A stretch of DNA of 64,000 nucleotides from the NCBI GenBank assembly GCA_030323885.1, contig CM059188.1, forward strand, positions 114,184,776 through 114,248,775, written 5' to 3'. A program made the translations under genes and the position numbers. Below the pieces are notes generated by a model. The model had not been told where the DNA came from, did not search any database, and worked only from the letters and a program-made list of their open reading frames with translations. This DNA is from Branchipolynoe longqiensis. Taxonomy: Eukaryota > Annelida > Polychaeta > Phyllodocida > Polynoidae. This document shows, piece after piece, positions 10,571-20,946 of the stretch (its first letter is position 1; the number at the start of each line of letters is the position of its first letter).

Positions 10571-10668
10571 CGCGGTGACCGAATCGGTAGAGCGCAGGCC
10601 TCGCGTGCGGGAGATCGGGTGATCGGGAGTTTGGTTCCCGGTCGAGTCAAACCAATGACTAAGTCAGG
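10571..10668 (+). mobile_element. SINE family A head
   Basis: GCGGTGACCGAATCGGTAGA, CCTCGCGTGCGGGAGATCGG, TTCCCGGTCGAGTCAAACC. It stops where the next TIR element begins, and a family A tail reappears inside that element at 10816-10867. Confidence 0.8.
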
Positions 10669-10671
10669 AGT

Positions 10672-11202
10672 TATAGCCCTGTTACACTACAACGTATCTC
10701 GCCAGCACCGCCGCCAACGCACAAAATCACTTTTAAACGTTGAGAGACGTCAAACTTTTTGGTGCTTTGTTAGCGTGCGGGCAACATTGTGAGAAAAAAA
10801 ACTAAAATGTTTGGTGTGCCATCCTGATATGACCTTAGATGTTAGTAGGATGTAAAACAACAACAGACAAAAAAAGCAACAGTTTGGCGCAACGTGTGGG
10901 AACGAGCCTCATGCCCACGCGGCGTCAGTGGAAAAAAAGTATTCGTACATCCAACACGCTTCTAACGTATCTCGACGACCCCCTAACGTCGCCATAACAT
11001 TGGCACCCGCGCATTGGCGCGCGTTGAAAGTTTTGTGCAAGCACAAAACTTCGCCGATTCCCTGACGCGCTACCGACCGTCGCCATAGATGAACGAATAC
11101 CAACACACGCGTAACGCCTCCAGACGTCTTCCGACGTTTTGCCAAAAAAGGACACACGTCGACGCGCGTTGGCGAGAAACGTCATAATGTGACAGCACCA
11201 TA
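10672..11202. mobile_element. TIR element, TATAGCCCTGTTACAC-type ends
   Basis: The first 32 bases and the reverse complement of the last 32 agree at about 24 positions: TATAGCCCTGTTACACTAC... versus TATGGTGCTGTCACATTAT..., both reaching an identical TCTCGCC. A family A SINE tail (10816-10867) sits inside. The interior is rich in ACG/CGT. No transposase. CCTGTYACA-type ends recur in other elements here (37988, 24151). Confidence 0.65.
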
Positions 11203-11366
11203 AGGGTTACGTGGCGGAGCAGATGGCTACACGTGAAGAGGCGTGCACACAAAGAGGCTCACAGAAGGTCATTGTCTTAATACCCTGTGTGCGCCTTTGT
11301 TTTATCTTTCAGTTTTCGAGCAAATAACGTGAGCTAAAATAATAATGTGAGCTACAATGGTTCATG

Positions 11367-11728
11367 ACCAGACGTTATGGCCGAAGGAGTTAAGCGTCTG
11401 TCTCCTGTATTAGTAGATCGTGGAATTTGAACCCACAGGTTCGAACCCTGGTCGAGTCAAACCAATGATTTAAAAAGTGATACTTGTCGCTTCCTAGCCA
11501 GGCACTCAGCATTATTAGAGGTCAATGACTGGTTGGCTCAGTGTCAGGATAATGTGACTGAGTGGGATATCAGGTCATGGTGCTGGTGGCTTCGTCTCCC
11601 AGTGGGGCAGCACCATAAAGTTACCATGAGTGCACACTGCCACAAATTAGTACCCATCCTGATATGACCTTAGATGTTGCCAGGAATCCAACAACCAACC
11701 ATTGAACCAACCAACGAACCAACCAAAA
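11367..11728 (+). mobile_element. SINE family A, full length, second head type
   Basis: Head ACCAGACGTTATGGCCGAAG...GGTTCGAACCCTGGTCGAG carries A-box-like and B-box-like pol III promoter motifs. The body continues through CTTCCTAGCCAGGCACTC, GTCAGGATAATGTGACTGAG, and AGTGGGGCAGCACCATAAAG to CCTTAGATGTTGCCAGG. It ends in an (AACC)n-type tail. Confidence 0.92.
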
Positions 11729-11895
11729 ATAGTTCACCATTTTAAGATGCATAGCCTGATAAAAGCAACACATTTTTTTAAAAGCAAAACACTGATCTAG
11801 ATTTGAACCTAGCTAACCAACTTGTATGCTCGTGACACTTATTCAGCATCTGTTGTTGCATAGACTGGCATACTAATTGAATTTAATAGAACATA

Positions 11896-12222
11896 CAGTA
11901 CAACCCCGTTAAACCAAGCTCAGTTAAACCAAACGATCGGTTAATCCAAACTTTTTTCGGCGGCCTGGCAAAATACTACCATTTATCATATAAAAAAGTT
12001 GGTTAAACCAAAGTCGGTTAATCCAAAGTATCGGTTAATCCAAACAAAAGTGTCGGCCCCAGGCCACTTCCGGTACAGTTAAACCAAACTTTCATGTCGT
12101 TTTAAGGTCATCTGAGACTTTTTTATATGATAAATGGAAGTATTTTGCCAGGTCGCAAAAAAGTTTGGATTAACCGATTGTTCGATTTAACCGAGGGTGG
12201 TTTAATGGGGTTAAACTGTATA
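11896..12222. mobile_element. Pogo-like MITE (CAGTACAACCCCGTTAAACC family)
   Basis: TA-flanked inverted ends: CAGTACAACCCCGTTAAACC on the left and GGTTTAATGGGGTTAAACTG on the right. The interior is built from repeated GGTTAATCCAAAC / GGTTAAACCAAA segments facing both ways, forming a long imperfect hairpin. A second partial copy lies at about 12300-12392 and a fragment at 32846. Confidence 0.85.
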
Positions 12223-12299
12223 TACATAAAAAAACAATAATCATAGTGTCCACATACATTGTACATTCATAATGAACCCCCGTTTTTGCCAAAGCCAAG

Positions 12300-12392
12300 T
12301 CAAACTCAAAGCTCGGTTAAACCAATGATCAGTTAATCCAAACAAACTTCTAGGGCCCCTTCAAGTTTGGTTTAACGGGGTTATACTGTATT
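12300..12392. mobile_element. Pogo-like MITE, right-end fragment
   Basis: GCTCGGTTAAACCAATGATC, then CAAGTTTGGTTTAACGGGG and TTATACTG followed by TA: the right end of the family seen at 11896. Confidence 0.75.
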
Positions 12393-12514
12393 AGTGTTGA
12401 ATTCTAATTTCTATATCAGTTAGAATTTTGGCAAGCACGCCAAGATTAATTTGGCATGTTTACATTTAAAATATCTCGCAAGTTATTTATTTGAATGCAA
12501 ATTTACTAAGGTGA

Positions 12515-12905
12515 GTGTAGTGTAGTGGCTGCACTGATCTCGCAGGCGATGAGCCACATAGACAATACAGTGAGCGCGGATAGGGTGATGAAATCACGGA
12601 GCCGAGGTGGTGTAATGATTATGACACTAGCCAGAAGTGTGGGTTCGAAACCTGCTCTAGGCGCAATGTTTCCCATTTTCATCATCACCTGATGACACTG
12701 GTACAGTGACCAGGATCCTATACAAGATGTGCACTGTATGGTTGTTGAACCTACCCTGTCTATGTATATATGTAAGTGCATTGCCTCTGTGTATTTAATT
12801 GTAAGCATTAAACGACTTATGGATGTAAATCATTTAAAAGACTTACAATTCCAGGGCGACGAGTGTAGTGGTCTGCACTGACCTCTCAGCCAAGGAGCCA
12901 GATAG
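12515..12905 (+). mobile_element. SINE family D with duplicated unit
   Basis: Contains GAGCCGAGGTGGTGTAATGA and GTGGGTTCGAAACCTGC (tRNA-like A and B regions), then CCCATTTTCATCATCACC, GTTGTTGAACCTACCCTGTC, and TTAATTGTAAGCATTAA. A GTGTAGTGG-CTGCACTGA-type segment precedes it and recurs at 12855-12890. The same arrangement on the minus strand occurs at 57413-57905. Confidence 0.75.
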
Positions 12906-12977
12906 ACATATGATCAGACTAATGTGTTTATCTCAGAAAATGGCAGGATTCAAAAGCCATCAGAATATGCAACTTTA

Positions 12978-13352
12978 ACATGTTTTGTTTGTTTGTTGTT
13001 TTACATCCTAGCAACATCTAAGGTCAAATCACCAGACGGGATGGCCAAATGAGTTGAGCATCCGTCTCCTATTTTGGGAAGTCAGGCGATCTGAAACCAT
13101 GGGTTTGTGTGTTCGAACCCTGGTCGAGTCAGGATATGGCAAGGACAGGATAGGGCAAGGACTGGTTGGCTCAGTGTCAAGATAATGTGACTGAGTGGGA
13201 TATCAGGTCATGGTGCTGGCAGCCTTGTCTCCCAGTGAGGCAGTACTATAAAAATCAGCGTCACTGTGAGTGCGCACTGTGACAAGTCAGTACTTGTCCT
13301 GTTATGACATTAGATGTGGCCAGGACGTAAAACTTCAACAAACAACCAACTA
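12978..13352 (+). mobile_element. SINE family A pair: minus-strand tail fragment then a full + copy
   Basis: 12978-13028 is a minus-strand tail (TTTGTTTGTTTGTTGTTTTA, CATCTAAGGTCA). 13029-13352 is a + copy with the second head type (ACCAGACGGGATGGCCAAAT) and full body to GCCAGGACGTAAAACTTC. The two are in inverted orientation with no spacer. Confidence 0.85.
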
Positions 13353-13502
13353 TATATCGCTTCAATACCTATCTGTGCCACTAAGCTGTCACTGTCAGTA
13401 CGTATCATGTCTTATGTACTAAACAGCTTTCCACGTGTTTCAGTTTTTGTTGGTTTTTGTTGTTATGTGTGGTGTTTTTTTTTACTTTGCATGTTGCCCC
13501 TT

Positions 13503-14310
13503 ATAGACCTCTTTCAATGTTTGTAAACATCGGGTATGCGCACGCAGCTTGGCTGCAGAACGAATGCACACTGCCACTGAGTTTGCCCGTATGCGCAGTG
13601 TAAAACGTTTATTTTATTCAAAATTAATAGAAATGCAGAAGCCTAACCATATAAATCTAATATAATCTATTCGTTAAATATGTTTTCTATATGTGTACCA
13701 AGCGGTTTGTCTCTAAGTGGTGTCTTTTTAGAGATATTTCACTTTTTCTGTAAGAAGATTGCTCACGGCCATTGACAATGCACTGAGTTTGTCAGTATGC
13801 GCAGTACAAAACATTAATTTTATTCAAAATTAATAGAAATCCAGAACCCTAACCTTATAAATTTAATAATCTGTTTGTTAAGCATGTTATCTGTTTGTGT
13901 GCGAAGCGGTTTGTGTCTAGGTAGTGTGGTTTTAGAGATATTTCACTTTTTCTGTAAGAAGATTGCTTCCGACCATTGACAATGCACTGAGTTTGCTGAC
14001 TAGCCAGCGAAGGGTAAACACTGCATTGATTTGTGCTGCAGCAATGCTATGTCTATGCAGTGCATTTATTTTAGCAAAATTAATTTAAAAGCTTTCACTG
14101 AGTCGATTAAAAATATCTTAATGCGCGATTGAAGAGGAAGATCTGAAGTATTTAATTTAACTTAAGGGCAATTTTCTCTGAAAGTATTAAAAACAGAGAT
14201 AATAGTGAAAGTTGGGATATTCTGAGCTCATAGCCATTGCGTTTGCAGTGACCGGATGTTGTCCTGCAGCCAAGCAGCGTGCGCACTGACCTACTGACGT
14301 CATATGAAAT
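13503..14310. mobile_element. About 0.8-kb TIR element with internal tandem units (copy 1)
   Basis: Left end: TTATAGACCTCTTTCAATG, then GCAGCTTGGCTGCAGAACG. Right end: CTGCAGCCAAGCAGCGTGC, then TGACGTCATATGAAATTGG, which is inverted. Internal units of about 203 bp share ATTCAAAATTAATAGAAATG, CCCTAACC and GCGGTTTGT. Same family as 42972-43756, where the ends are better preserved. No coding frame. Confidence 0.75.
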
Positions 14311-14642
14311 TGGTCAATATGATCTGACTCCTGGGCCACTGTCAAATTAGCATACATACTCGCTCCTGATTGGCTGTTCTAAGCCAATCCCCCCAGGCTG
14401 CACTGTTGTAACCTTGAATTAAAAGTAGCGGTAACAGTTCGGCGTGACCCCTGCCAAGTGGGTCACGGCGGTCGGTCCTCGCTGTACGTCCCAGGTTAGC
14501 GGGGGGGAGGGGGGGGTGCTGGGGGTTGTTGAGGAGGCTGTTTACACTGGTCCTCCCCACCCGGTGTAACTAATGTGAGGTCGCGCCGAATCGCGGCAGG
14601 CCAGACCTCGTCATATTCATCAAGAGCAGACACCACCCCCGT

Positions 14643-15085
14643 TAGTTGGTTGGTTGGTTGTTGGCGTTTTACGTCCTGGCAACATCTATGGTCATATCAG
14701 GATGAATACCGACTTGTGACAGTGCGCACTCATGGCAACATTTTTATAGTCTGCCACACTGGGAAACCAGGCCACCGGCAACATGACCCGATATCCCACT
14801 CAGTCACATTATCCTGATACTGAGCTAACCAGTCCGTGCCATATCCTATTAGTTAAATGCCGAGCAACAGGCTCGGAAGTGACAAGCATCAATTTTATAA
14901 CTCATTGGTTTGACTCGACCGGGAATGGAGTGAGGTATCGTGGGGGCATCAGAGATGATGTGTTAGTGGGGCATGTGTACTGTGAAAACCAGTACTTGCA
15001 TTATCCTATTAATGTCGATCACCAGGCTAGGAAGCGACACATATCAATTTGATAATTCAACTGGGAGGAATGCGCTCTACCGAAG
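14643..15085 (-). mobile_element. SINE family A copy plus an adjacent family A fragment
   Basis: 14643-14925 is a minus copy (TTGGTTGGTTGGTTGTTGGC to GGTTTGACTCGACCGGGAA). 15000-15085 is a separate minus fragment covering CATTATCCTATTAATG..., GGCTAGGAAGCGACAC and GCGCTCTACCG. Confidence 0.8.
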
Positions 15086-15119
15086 CACCATGGCCGAGTC
15101 CTTCGTATGAGGGATGTAG

Positions 15120-15275
15120 GCCCCTAGAGATGCCTTTCAATGTTTATAGACATTGTGTATGCACGCGCAGCTTGGCTGCAGAACGAAGGCACACTGCCAT
15201 TGAGTTTGCCGATACGCGCAGTGCAAAACGTCAGCTTTATTCAAAATTAATAGAAATGCAGAACCCTAACTGCTG
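15120..15275. mobile_element. Left-end fragment of the 0.8-kb TIR element family
   Basis: CCCTAGAGATGCCTTTCAATG, GCAGCTTGGCTGCAGAACGA and ATTCAAAATTAATAGAAATG match the left part of 13503 and 42972. Directly after it, GAGGAGGCTGTTTACACTG repeats a segment also found at 14533. Confidence 0.8.
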
Positions 15276-15378
15276 AGGAGGCTGTTTACACTGACACATA
15301 CATACACACTTTTCGCCGCTAACCCAGGAAATCCGCACGACGCAGGGTTACGACCGCTAAATCGGACAAATACATATA

Positions 15379-15925
15379 GGCCCAGATCGGTAGAGCACAG
15401 GATTCATGTACGCAAGGTCAGGAGTTCCGATTCCCGGTCGAGTCAAAACAATGACTTACAAAATTGATACTTGTTCCTACCTAGCCTGGCACTCAGCATT
15501 AATAGGATAGGACAAGGACTGGTTTGCACAGTATCAGGATAATCATAATGTGACTGTGGGATATTGGGTCATGGTGTGGCGGCTGGAGTCCCAGTGGGGT
15601 AGCACTATAAAATAACCATGAGCGTGCACTGTCATAAGTCGATGCACATCCTGATATGACCTTAGATGTTGCCAGGCCATGAAACTCCCAAGAAACAAAA
15701 CAACAAACATCATTGCATTGCACGCTGGTCTGTGTACACAGGACTGGTCAGCTCAGTGTCAGGATAATGTAACTGAGTGGGATATCGGGTCATGGTGCTG
15801 GTGGCCTGATTTCCCAGTGGGGCAGCATTATAAAGTCACCATGAGTACACCCTGTCACAAGTCGGTACCCGTCTTGATATGACCTGAGATGTTGCCAGAA
15901 CGTAAAACCCCAACAACCAACCTTA
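15379..15925 (+). mobile_element. Two consecutive SINE family A copies
   Basis: 15379-15711: head CCCAGATCGGTAGAGCACAG to tail GCCAGGCCATGAAACTCCC. 15739-15925: 5'-truncated copy from GGACTGGTCAGCTCAGTG to CGTAAAACCCCAACAACC. Same orientation. Confidence 0.85.
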
Positions 15926-16202
15926 CCGCCAGTTGCATCACACCGAATTCTCGCTGGCAAAGACTTGATAAAAATGTACCTCTGATGTGACGTGTGATGA
16001 TAACAAGCCGACAAGAGGGCCCGGGGGGATGGGGGGGTGGGGGGGTCGGACAACAAAAACACTTGGGAATGGCTGGTTCCTGTTGAGTGTTGCGAATATA
16101 TGGGGCAGACTGTGCTGCTACTTAATAGTGCCAGCTGTTAAGCCTGCATGGCCACGGCACAGATCTGTGTTCTGATAGCACTGGTTATCGACCGGACTGC
16201 TT

Positions 16203-16853
16203 TGTTGGTTGGTTGTTGAAGTTTTACGTTCTGGCAACATCTAATGTCATATCAGGACGGGGGCTGCTTTGTAGGGATGTTCCCGACAGGCTCCCGGCCT
16301 GTGGGTGCCATGTGGGTCACCTTGCGGAAACCCTGCCGGCAGGCTCCCAGCAGGCACCCGGTAGGCTCTCGGCAGGCACCCGGCAGGCTCCCGGCAGGCA
16401 CCCGGCAGGCTCTCAGAAGGCACCCGCAGGCTCTCAGAAGGCACCCGGCAGGCTCCCGGTAGGCTCCCGGTAGGTACCCGGTAGGCACCCGGCGGGCTCT
16501 CACCAGGCTCCTGGTAGGTTCTCGGCAGGCCCCCGGCAGCCTGCTCCCGCCAGGCACCCGGCAGGGTCCCGACATACGCCCGGCAGGTCCTGGCAGGCAC
16601 CCGGCAGGCTCTCGGCAGGCTCCCGTAATGTGCAGCATCGCACAATGGCATCCATGGCTTTATTTTTGGTTGTTGCACTTTTAGGTCCTAGGAACATATG
16701 AGGTAATATCAGAACACGTACCGACTTGTGACAGCACACATTCATGGCGACTTTATAGTCGTGCCCCACTGGGAGACTGGGTCACCGGCACCATGAGACG
16801 ACATCCCATTCGGTCACCTTATCCTGATGCTGAGTAAGCCAGTCATTGCCTTA
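16203..16853 (-). mobile_element. SINE family A tails flanking a 22-bp minisatellite
   Basis: 16203-16262 is a minus tail (TTGGTTGGTTGTTGAAG, TCATATCAGGACGGG). 16662-16853 is another minus copy (TTGGTTGTTGCACTTTTAGG to AGTCATTGCCTTA). Between them, about 16285-16625, lies a G+C-rich minisatellite of GGCACCCGGCAGGCTCTCGG-type units. The array begins right at a SINE break. Confidence 0.8.
16285..16628. repeat. Minisatellite, about 22 bp or its 11-bp half-unit (GGCAGGCTCCC / GGCAGGCACCC)
   Basis: Half-units GGCAGGCTCCC, GGCAGGCACCC, GGTAGGCTCTC alternate over about 340 bp. It opens frames of up to 143 codons on both strands because the units lack stop triplets. I see no protein signature. Confidence 0.9.
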
Positions 16854-16854
16854 T

Positions 16855-17025
16855 AATGTGACTGAGTGGGATATCGGGTCATAGTGCTGGCGGCCTGATT
16901 TCCCAGTGGGGCAGCACTATAAAATTGCCATGAGTGTGTGCTGTCACAAGTCGGTACATGTCCTGATATGACCTTAGGTGTTGCTAGGACATAAAACAAC
17001 AACAAACAAACCCTCGGCCACCCAT
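16855..17025 (+). mobile_element. SINE family A, 5'-truncated, inverted to its neighbour
   Basis: TAATGTGACTGAGTGGGATA to AGGACATAAAACAACAAC. It abuts the minus copy at 16662-16853, forming an inverted pair that could fold in the intronic RNA. Confidence 0.85.
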
Positions 17026-17173
17026 ACGGACAGGCTGCCACTAATTGCATAGGTACAAAGCATTTCAACTGTACCGTCTCGGTGGAAAGCTAACAATTTC
17101 TCAGAGTTGGTGAACTTTCAGATTTTTTTTAGCGAAAGTGACAAATTAAAAATGATGCAACCCAAACTACTTA

Positions 17174-17494
17174 GGTTGGTTGGTTGGTTGGTTGTTGGAA
17201 TTTTACGTCCTGGTGACCTTAGATGTTGCCATCAGGACAGGTAGCGACTTATGCCAACTTTATAGTGTTGCCCCACAGGGAAATCAGGCCACTAGCACCA
17301 TGACCCAATATCCCACTCAGCCATATTATCCTGACACTGAGCTAACCAGTCCTTGCCCTATCCTATTAATGCCAAGTGTCAGGCTAGGAAGTGACAAGTA
17401 TCAATGTTATACGTCATTGGTTTGACATTGATCGGGAACTCCCGATCTCCCGCTCGCGAGGCCCGCGCTCTACCGATTCGACCACGGCGCCCGG
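17174..17494 (-). mobile_element. SINE family A, full length, first head type
   Basis: From GGTTGGTTGGTTGGTTGTTG to GCTCTACCGATTCGACCACG and GCGCCCGG. CCAAACTACTT occurs on both sides (17162 and about 17513), part of a longer diverged direct repeat, a likely old target duplication. Confidence 0.9.
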
Positions 17495-17762
17495 TATAAA
17501 AAATTATCGAATCCAAACTACTTCGGAGAAATGAAACACTTCGCCTAAATTTCTGATGAATTTGGAAGGGTAGGGTACCAGACTGCTGCCCGTACTTTGC
17601 TTACTTTGTACTATGGCCCCAGGATGACTAAGCCGCCTCGCCCCCCTCGCCCCTCACCCCTCGCCCCCCGCTCACCTGCCCCCCACAGACACATGCTATC
17701 ACACACATAGCTGAGTGCTGACCAGACAGGCTTCAGTCCAACAATGGTAACCAAGGTTTGAG

Positions 17763-18030
17763 TTGGTTGGTTTTTGGAGTTTTGTCCTGGCAACATCTAA
17801 GGTCATATCAGGATGGGTACCGATTTGTGATGGTTCACGCTCATGGTGACTTTATAGTTATCCCCCACTGGGAGACCAGGCCACAAGCACTATGACCTAA
17901 TATCCCACTCAGTAATGATATCCTGACATTGAGCTAACCGGTCCTTTCCCTATCCTATTAATGCCGAGTGCTAGGCTAGGAAGCGACAAGTATCAATTTT
18001 GTAAGTCGTTAGTTTGACTTGACCGGGACT
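17763..18030 (-). mobile_element. SINE family A
   Basis: GGTTGGTTTTTGGAGTTTTG through CCCCACTGGGAGACCAGG to TTGACTTGACCGGGACTCG, stopping just inside the head. Confidence 0.85.
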
Positions 18031-18356
18031 CGCTTGACAGTACTTTTGTCAAAGCTTATTCACATATTTAATTATGAGGATGTGTAATTGTGGGATCTGG
18101 TTGGGTGATTGCATGTCCATATTACAAGTGTGTTTAAACACATTAAATTGGTTTCAAGTTTACCATCCATGCTTTCCTAAGGGGTGATCGTCCAGCCGAA
18201 CAACCAATGTTACATCAAATTAAAGTTCATACTTATGCAAATGATATTGTTACATTGGCAATTGAAAACCTAGCATAAGATATACCAGATTCTTCTGATG
18301 AAAGACGTTATTGAGGCTGCACAATTAGCAGTGATATCATATTTTTGCGAATATAG

Positions 18357-18717
18357 TAAAGTTGCATAGTCCGATGGTTTTGAGTTTCAGTCATTTTCTG
18401 GGATAAATATATTAGGTTGATCGTTATAATTTTATCTTACTATAGTTTGAAGTGACTTTTATTTTAAATGGCTAATTTTGAGATTACATTTGAAGTGCAA
18501 ACATCCTAAATTAATTTCAGCAAGCATGCCAAAACTGTGACACCATACTCTTCTGCAGTAACAGGTTCCATTAAATTGCCTCAGTATTCCCTTCTATTTG
18601 GCCACACATGTTTAATAAATGCGCCAGTATCTAAGTTAGACATCTAGAATAAAATCTACATAATTGTTTTGGTTTTGAAAATTTGATGTGTTCATCGGAC
18701 TATGCAGCTTTGAAAGG
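18357..18717. mobile_element. Family E MITE, complete
   Basis: Inverted ends GTTGCATAGTCCGATGG and CATCGGACTATGCAGCTTT. The interior has AGATAAATATATTAGGTTGA, CTAAATTAATTTCAGCAAGC, CAGTATTCCCTTCTATTTGG and TTGTTTTGGTTTTGAAAAT, shared with ten or so copies in the window. About 360 bp and non-coding. Ends read TTAAAGCTGC in better copies, so the target could be TTAA or TA. Confidence 0.88.
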
Positions 18718-19326
18718 GGGCCTTGTTTGTTCTCTTTGCAAGACCTCCCCCCCCCCCCCCCCGCCCATCCCCTTTCAGCCGCCCCTCCCTATGTGCCACA
18801 GTGCCCTCTCTCTGTCATTGGGCTGGTCGAGTGTGGCGCGAGGGTTGCCTAGTCAGCGGTCCGAGAAGGCATGAATAGTGCAGCTGGCAGCCTTCTCTTT
18901 GTATAACAGATGTCAGCTTCACCTCTATATAAGAGCTGTCAGCCTTCTCTGTGAATAGCAGCTGTCAGTCTTCCCTTTGTATAGCAGCTGTCAGCCTTCC
19001 CTCTGAATTGCAGCTGTCAACTTTCTCTATAGCAGCTGTCAGCATTCTCTGTGAATAGCAGCTGCTTTCTCTAGCAGCTGTCAGTCTTCTCTGTTAATAG
19101 CAGCTGTCAGTCTTCCCTTTGTATAGCAGCTGTCAGCCTTCCCTCTGTATAGCAGCTGTCAGCCTTCCCTCTGTATAGCAGCTGTCAGCTTTCCCTTTTT
19201 ATAGCAGCTGTCAACCTTGCATAGCAATTATCATCTGTCAGCCCACCTGTCTGTATAGCAGCTGTCAGTGATCTGTTTGTATATCAGCTGTCAGGTTTCC
19301 CGCTGTATAGCAGCTGTCAGCCGAGC

Positions 19327-19572
19327 CTGTCTCAAAAGGTGCTAGCTCTTCGTTTTTTTGTTCATAGTATCGATTGACACAAAACAGCACAGAAACGGTT
19401 ACACTGAAAACACAAGGACATTTGCTTCAAATCAATATGTATTCTATTGGGAATATGAAATACCATGTAAAAACAAATCAGTTTATCCTGAGCAAATGCA
19501 TAAGTAGATAGTGTGTTGATCATTACTATGGACAAAGTTTTGCCCCATATTGCTTAGCACCTTTTGAGACAG
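19327..19572. mobile_element. 246-bp MITE with perfect 18-bp inverted ends
   Basis: CTGTCTCAAAAGGTGCTA at the left and its exact reverse complement TAGCACCTTTTGAGACAG at the right. TCAGCC lies within a few bases on both sides, from the host minisatellite. AT-rich interior without coding. Perfect ends suggest a fairly recent insertion. Confidence 0.9.
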
Positions 19573-19619
19573 TCTCAGCCTTCCCTCTGTATAGCAGATG
19601 TCAGCCTTTCCTCTGTTTG

Positions 19620-20206
19620 AGCCCCAGTCACACATAGCCGGACGAGCCCCGGATTTTGAGCCGGACCACCCACGGACCAACGGATCGGACTGTCCTGGAC
19701 CTCCACGGATAAAATCACTGTTTTCGTCGATTTTTGCCTCGCAGTCACACCTTCCCAGACGAGCCCCGGACCAAAGGCTGGACCACCCCGGACCGCTCCC
19801 GGAACGGCTCTGGACGACCACCCCCCCCGGACCACCCCCAGACTATCTCGGATCACCCCCGGAGAGTCCGGGAGTGGTCCGTGGCTAGGCCGGGGGTAGT
19901 CCTGGATAGTCCGGGGATGGTCCGGGTCAAACCGTGGCTCAAAATTACCCCGGACCACCCCCGGAATACCTGGACCACCCCCGGATCAGGCCGGACCAGG
20001 CCGGATTGAGCCCGGATCGCAAAATCCCCCGGACTGCCCCGGATGTTTTAAACATTTAAAAACATCCGGGGCCGATCCCGGACGAGCCACGGATCAGGCC
20101 GGATCGGGGGCTGTCGGCACGGACGAGCCATGGATCTCCCCGGACCACCCCGGATGGTGGTCCGGGGCTCGTCCGGCCCCTGATCCGGGTATGTGTGACT
20201 GGGGCT
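19620..20206. mobile_element. 587-bp TIR element, AGCCCCAGTCACACATA ends
   Basis: The 17-bp ends are exact inverted repeats and are followed by CCGGACGAGCCCCGG-type arms on both sides. The interior is dense in CCGGACCAC / CCCCGGA blocks in both orientations, so the element is one large G+C-rich imperfect palindrome. The target duplication could not be settled because the host is itself repetitive. Confidence 0.85.
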
Positions 20207-20419
20207 ATAGCAGCTGTCAGCCTTCCCTCTGTATAGCAGATGGCAGCCTTCCCTCTGTATAACAGCCGTCAGCCTTCCGTCTGTATAGCAGCTGTCAGCC
20301 TTCCCTCTGTATAGCAGCTGTCAGCCTTCCCTCTGTATAGAAGATGTCAGCCTTCCCTCTGTATAACAGCTGTCAGCCTTCCGTCTGTCTAGCAGCTGTC
20401 AGCCTTCCCTCTGTATAGC

Positions 20420-20946
20420 AGCTTGTAAGGTCCACGGCTCGAATCTGCGGTTGTGTAGGCAGGCTATAGTGAAATTGTGTAGGCAGGCTATAGTGAAATC
20501 AATACAGGCAAAGAGAAAGGAAGAGCATAAAGAGTGAAAGAAGAGAGAGTCAAGCCCTCAGGTTTATTATTTATATGGTACATGTATCCAGTATAGTGTA
20601 TCACCCCACTCCATTCTCTCAATGAGAAACAAGCATTTTTAGCTCCACCAATGAGAAACAAGCATTCCCGGTACCCATGGTTACAGTGATCTGCCCACCA
20701 CCACCAAGCTGTGTGGCTCCCCTGAGCATGCGTGTGGTGATCCTGACTAGCAGAGGGGGGAGGGGGTAGTGGGTAGGGCTCTGAGTGCCCCTTACACACT
20801 ATCTTACTAGCACCACAATGTCTATTTACCAATCAATCAAGTACCACCAGCAACTACATAAACACATCTATGCACCTGGCATGTTTCACAAATAGAACAT
20901 TTGCATTCCCCCACCAATGCATCATTATCGGAATATTTTACAAGCT
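20420..20946 (-). mobile_element. Solo LTR, 519 bp, 4-bp target duplication AGCT (copy 1)
   Basis: The LTR is 20424-20942, starting TGTAAGG and ending TTTTACA, so it has TG...CA termini. AGCT at 20420-20423 and 20943-20946 is the target duplication, and removing the LTR restores a clean CAGCTG minisatellite unit. Orientation follows the polyadenylation-like AATAAA on the minus strand (TTTATTATTT, near 20560) and the C/T-rich stretch. No internal retrotransposon sequence remains, so it is a recombination product. 4-bp duplications occur in Gypsy- or BEL-type elements. Confidence 0.9.

Noticed and set aside
10151..10792. 213-codon + frame
   Set aside because: It runs through a SINE head and into a TIR element. 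The protein has no recognisable motif.
16244..16678. 143-codon Pro/Ala/Arg-rich frames
   Set aside because: GGCAGGCTCCC minisatellite without stops.
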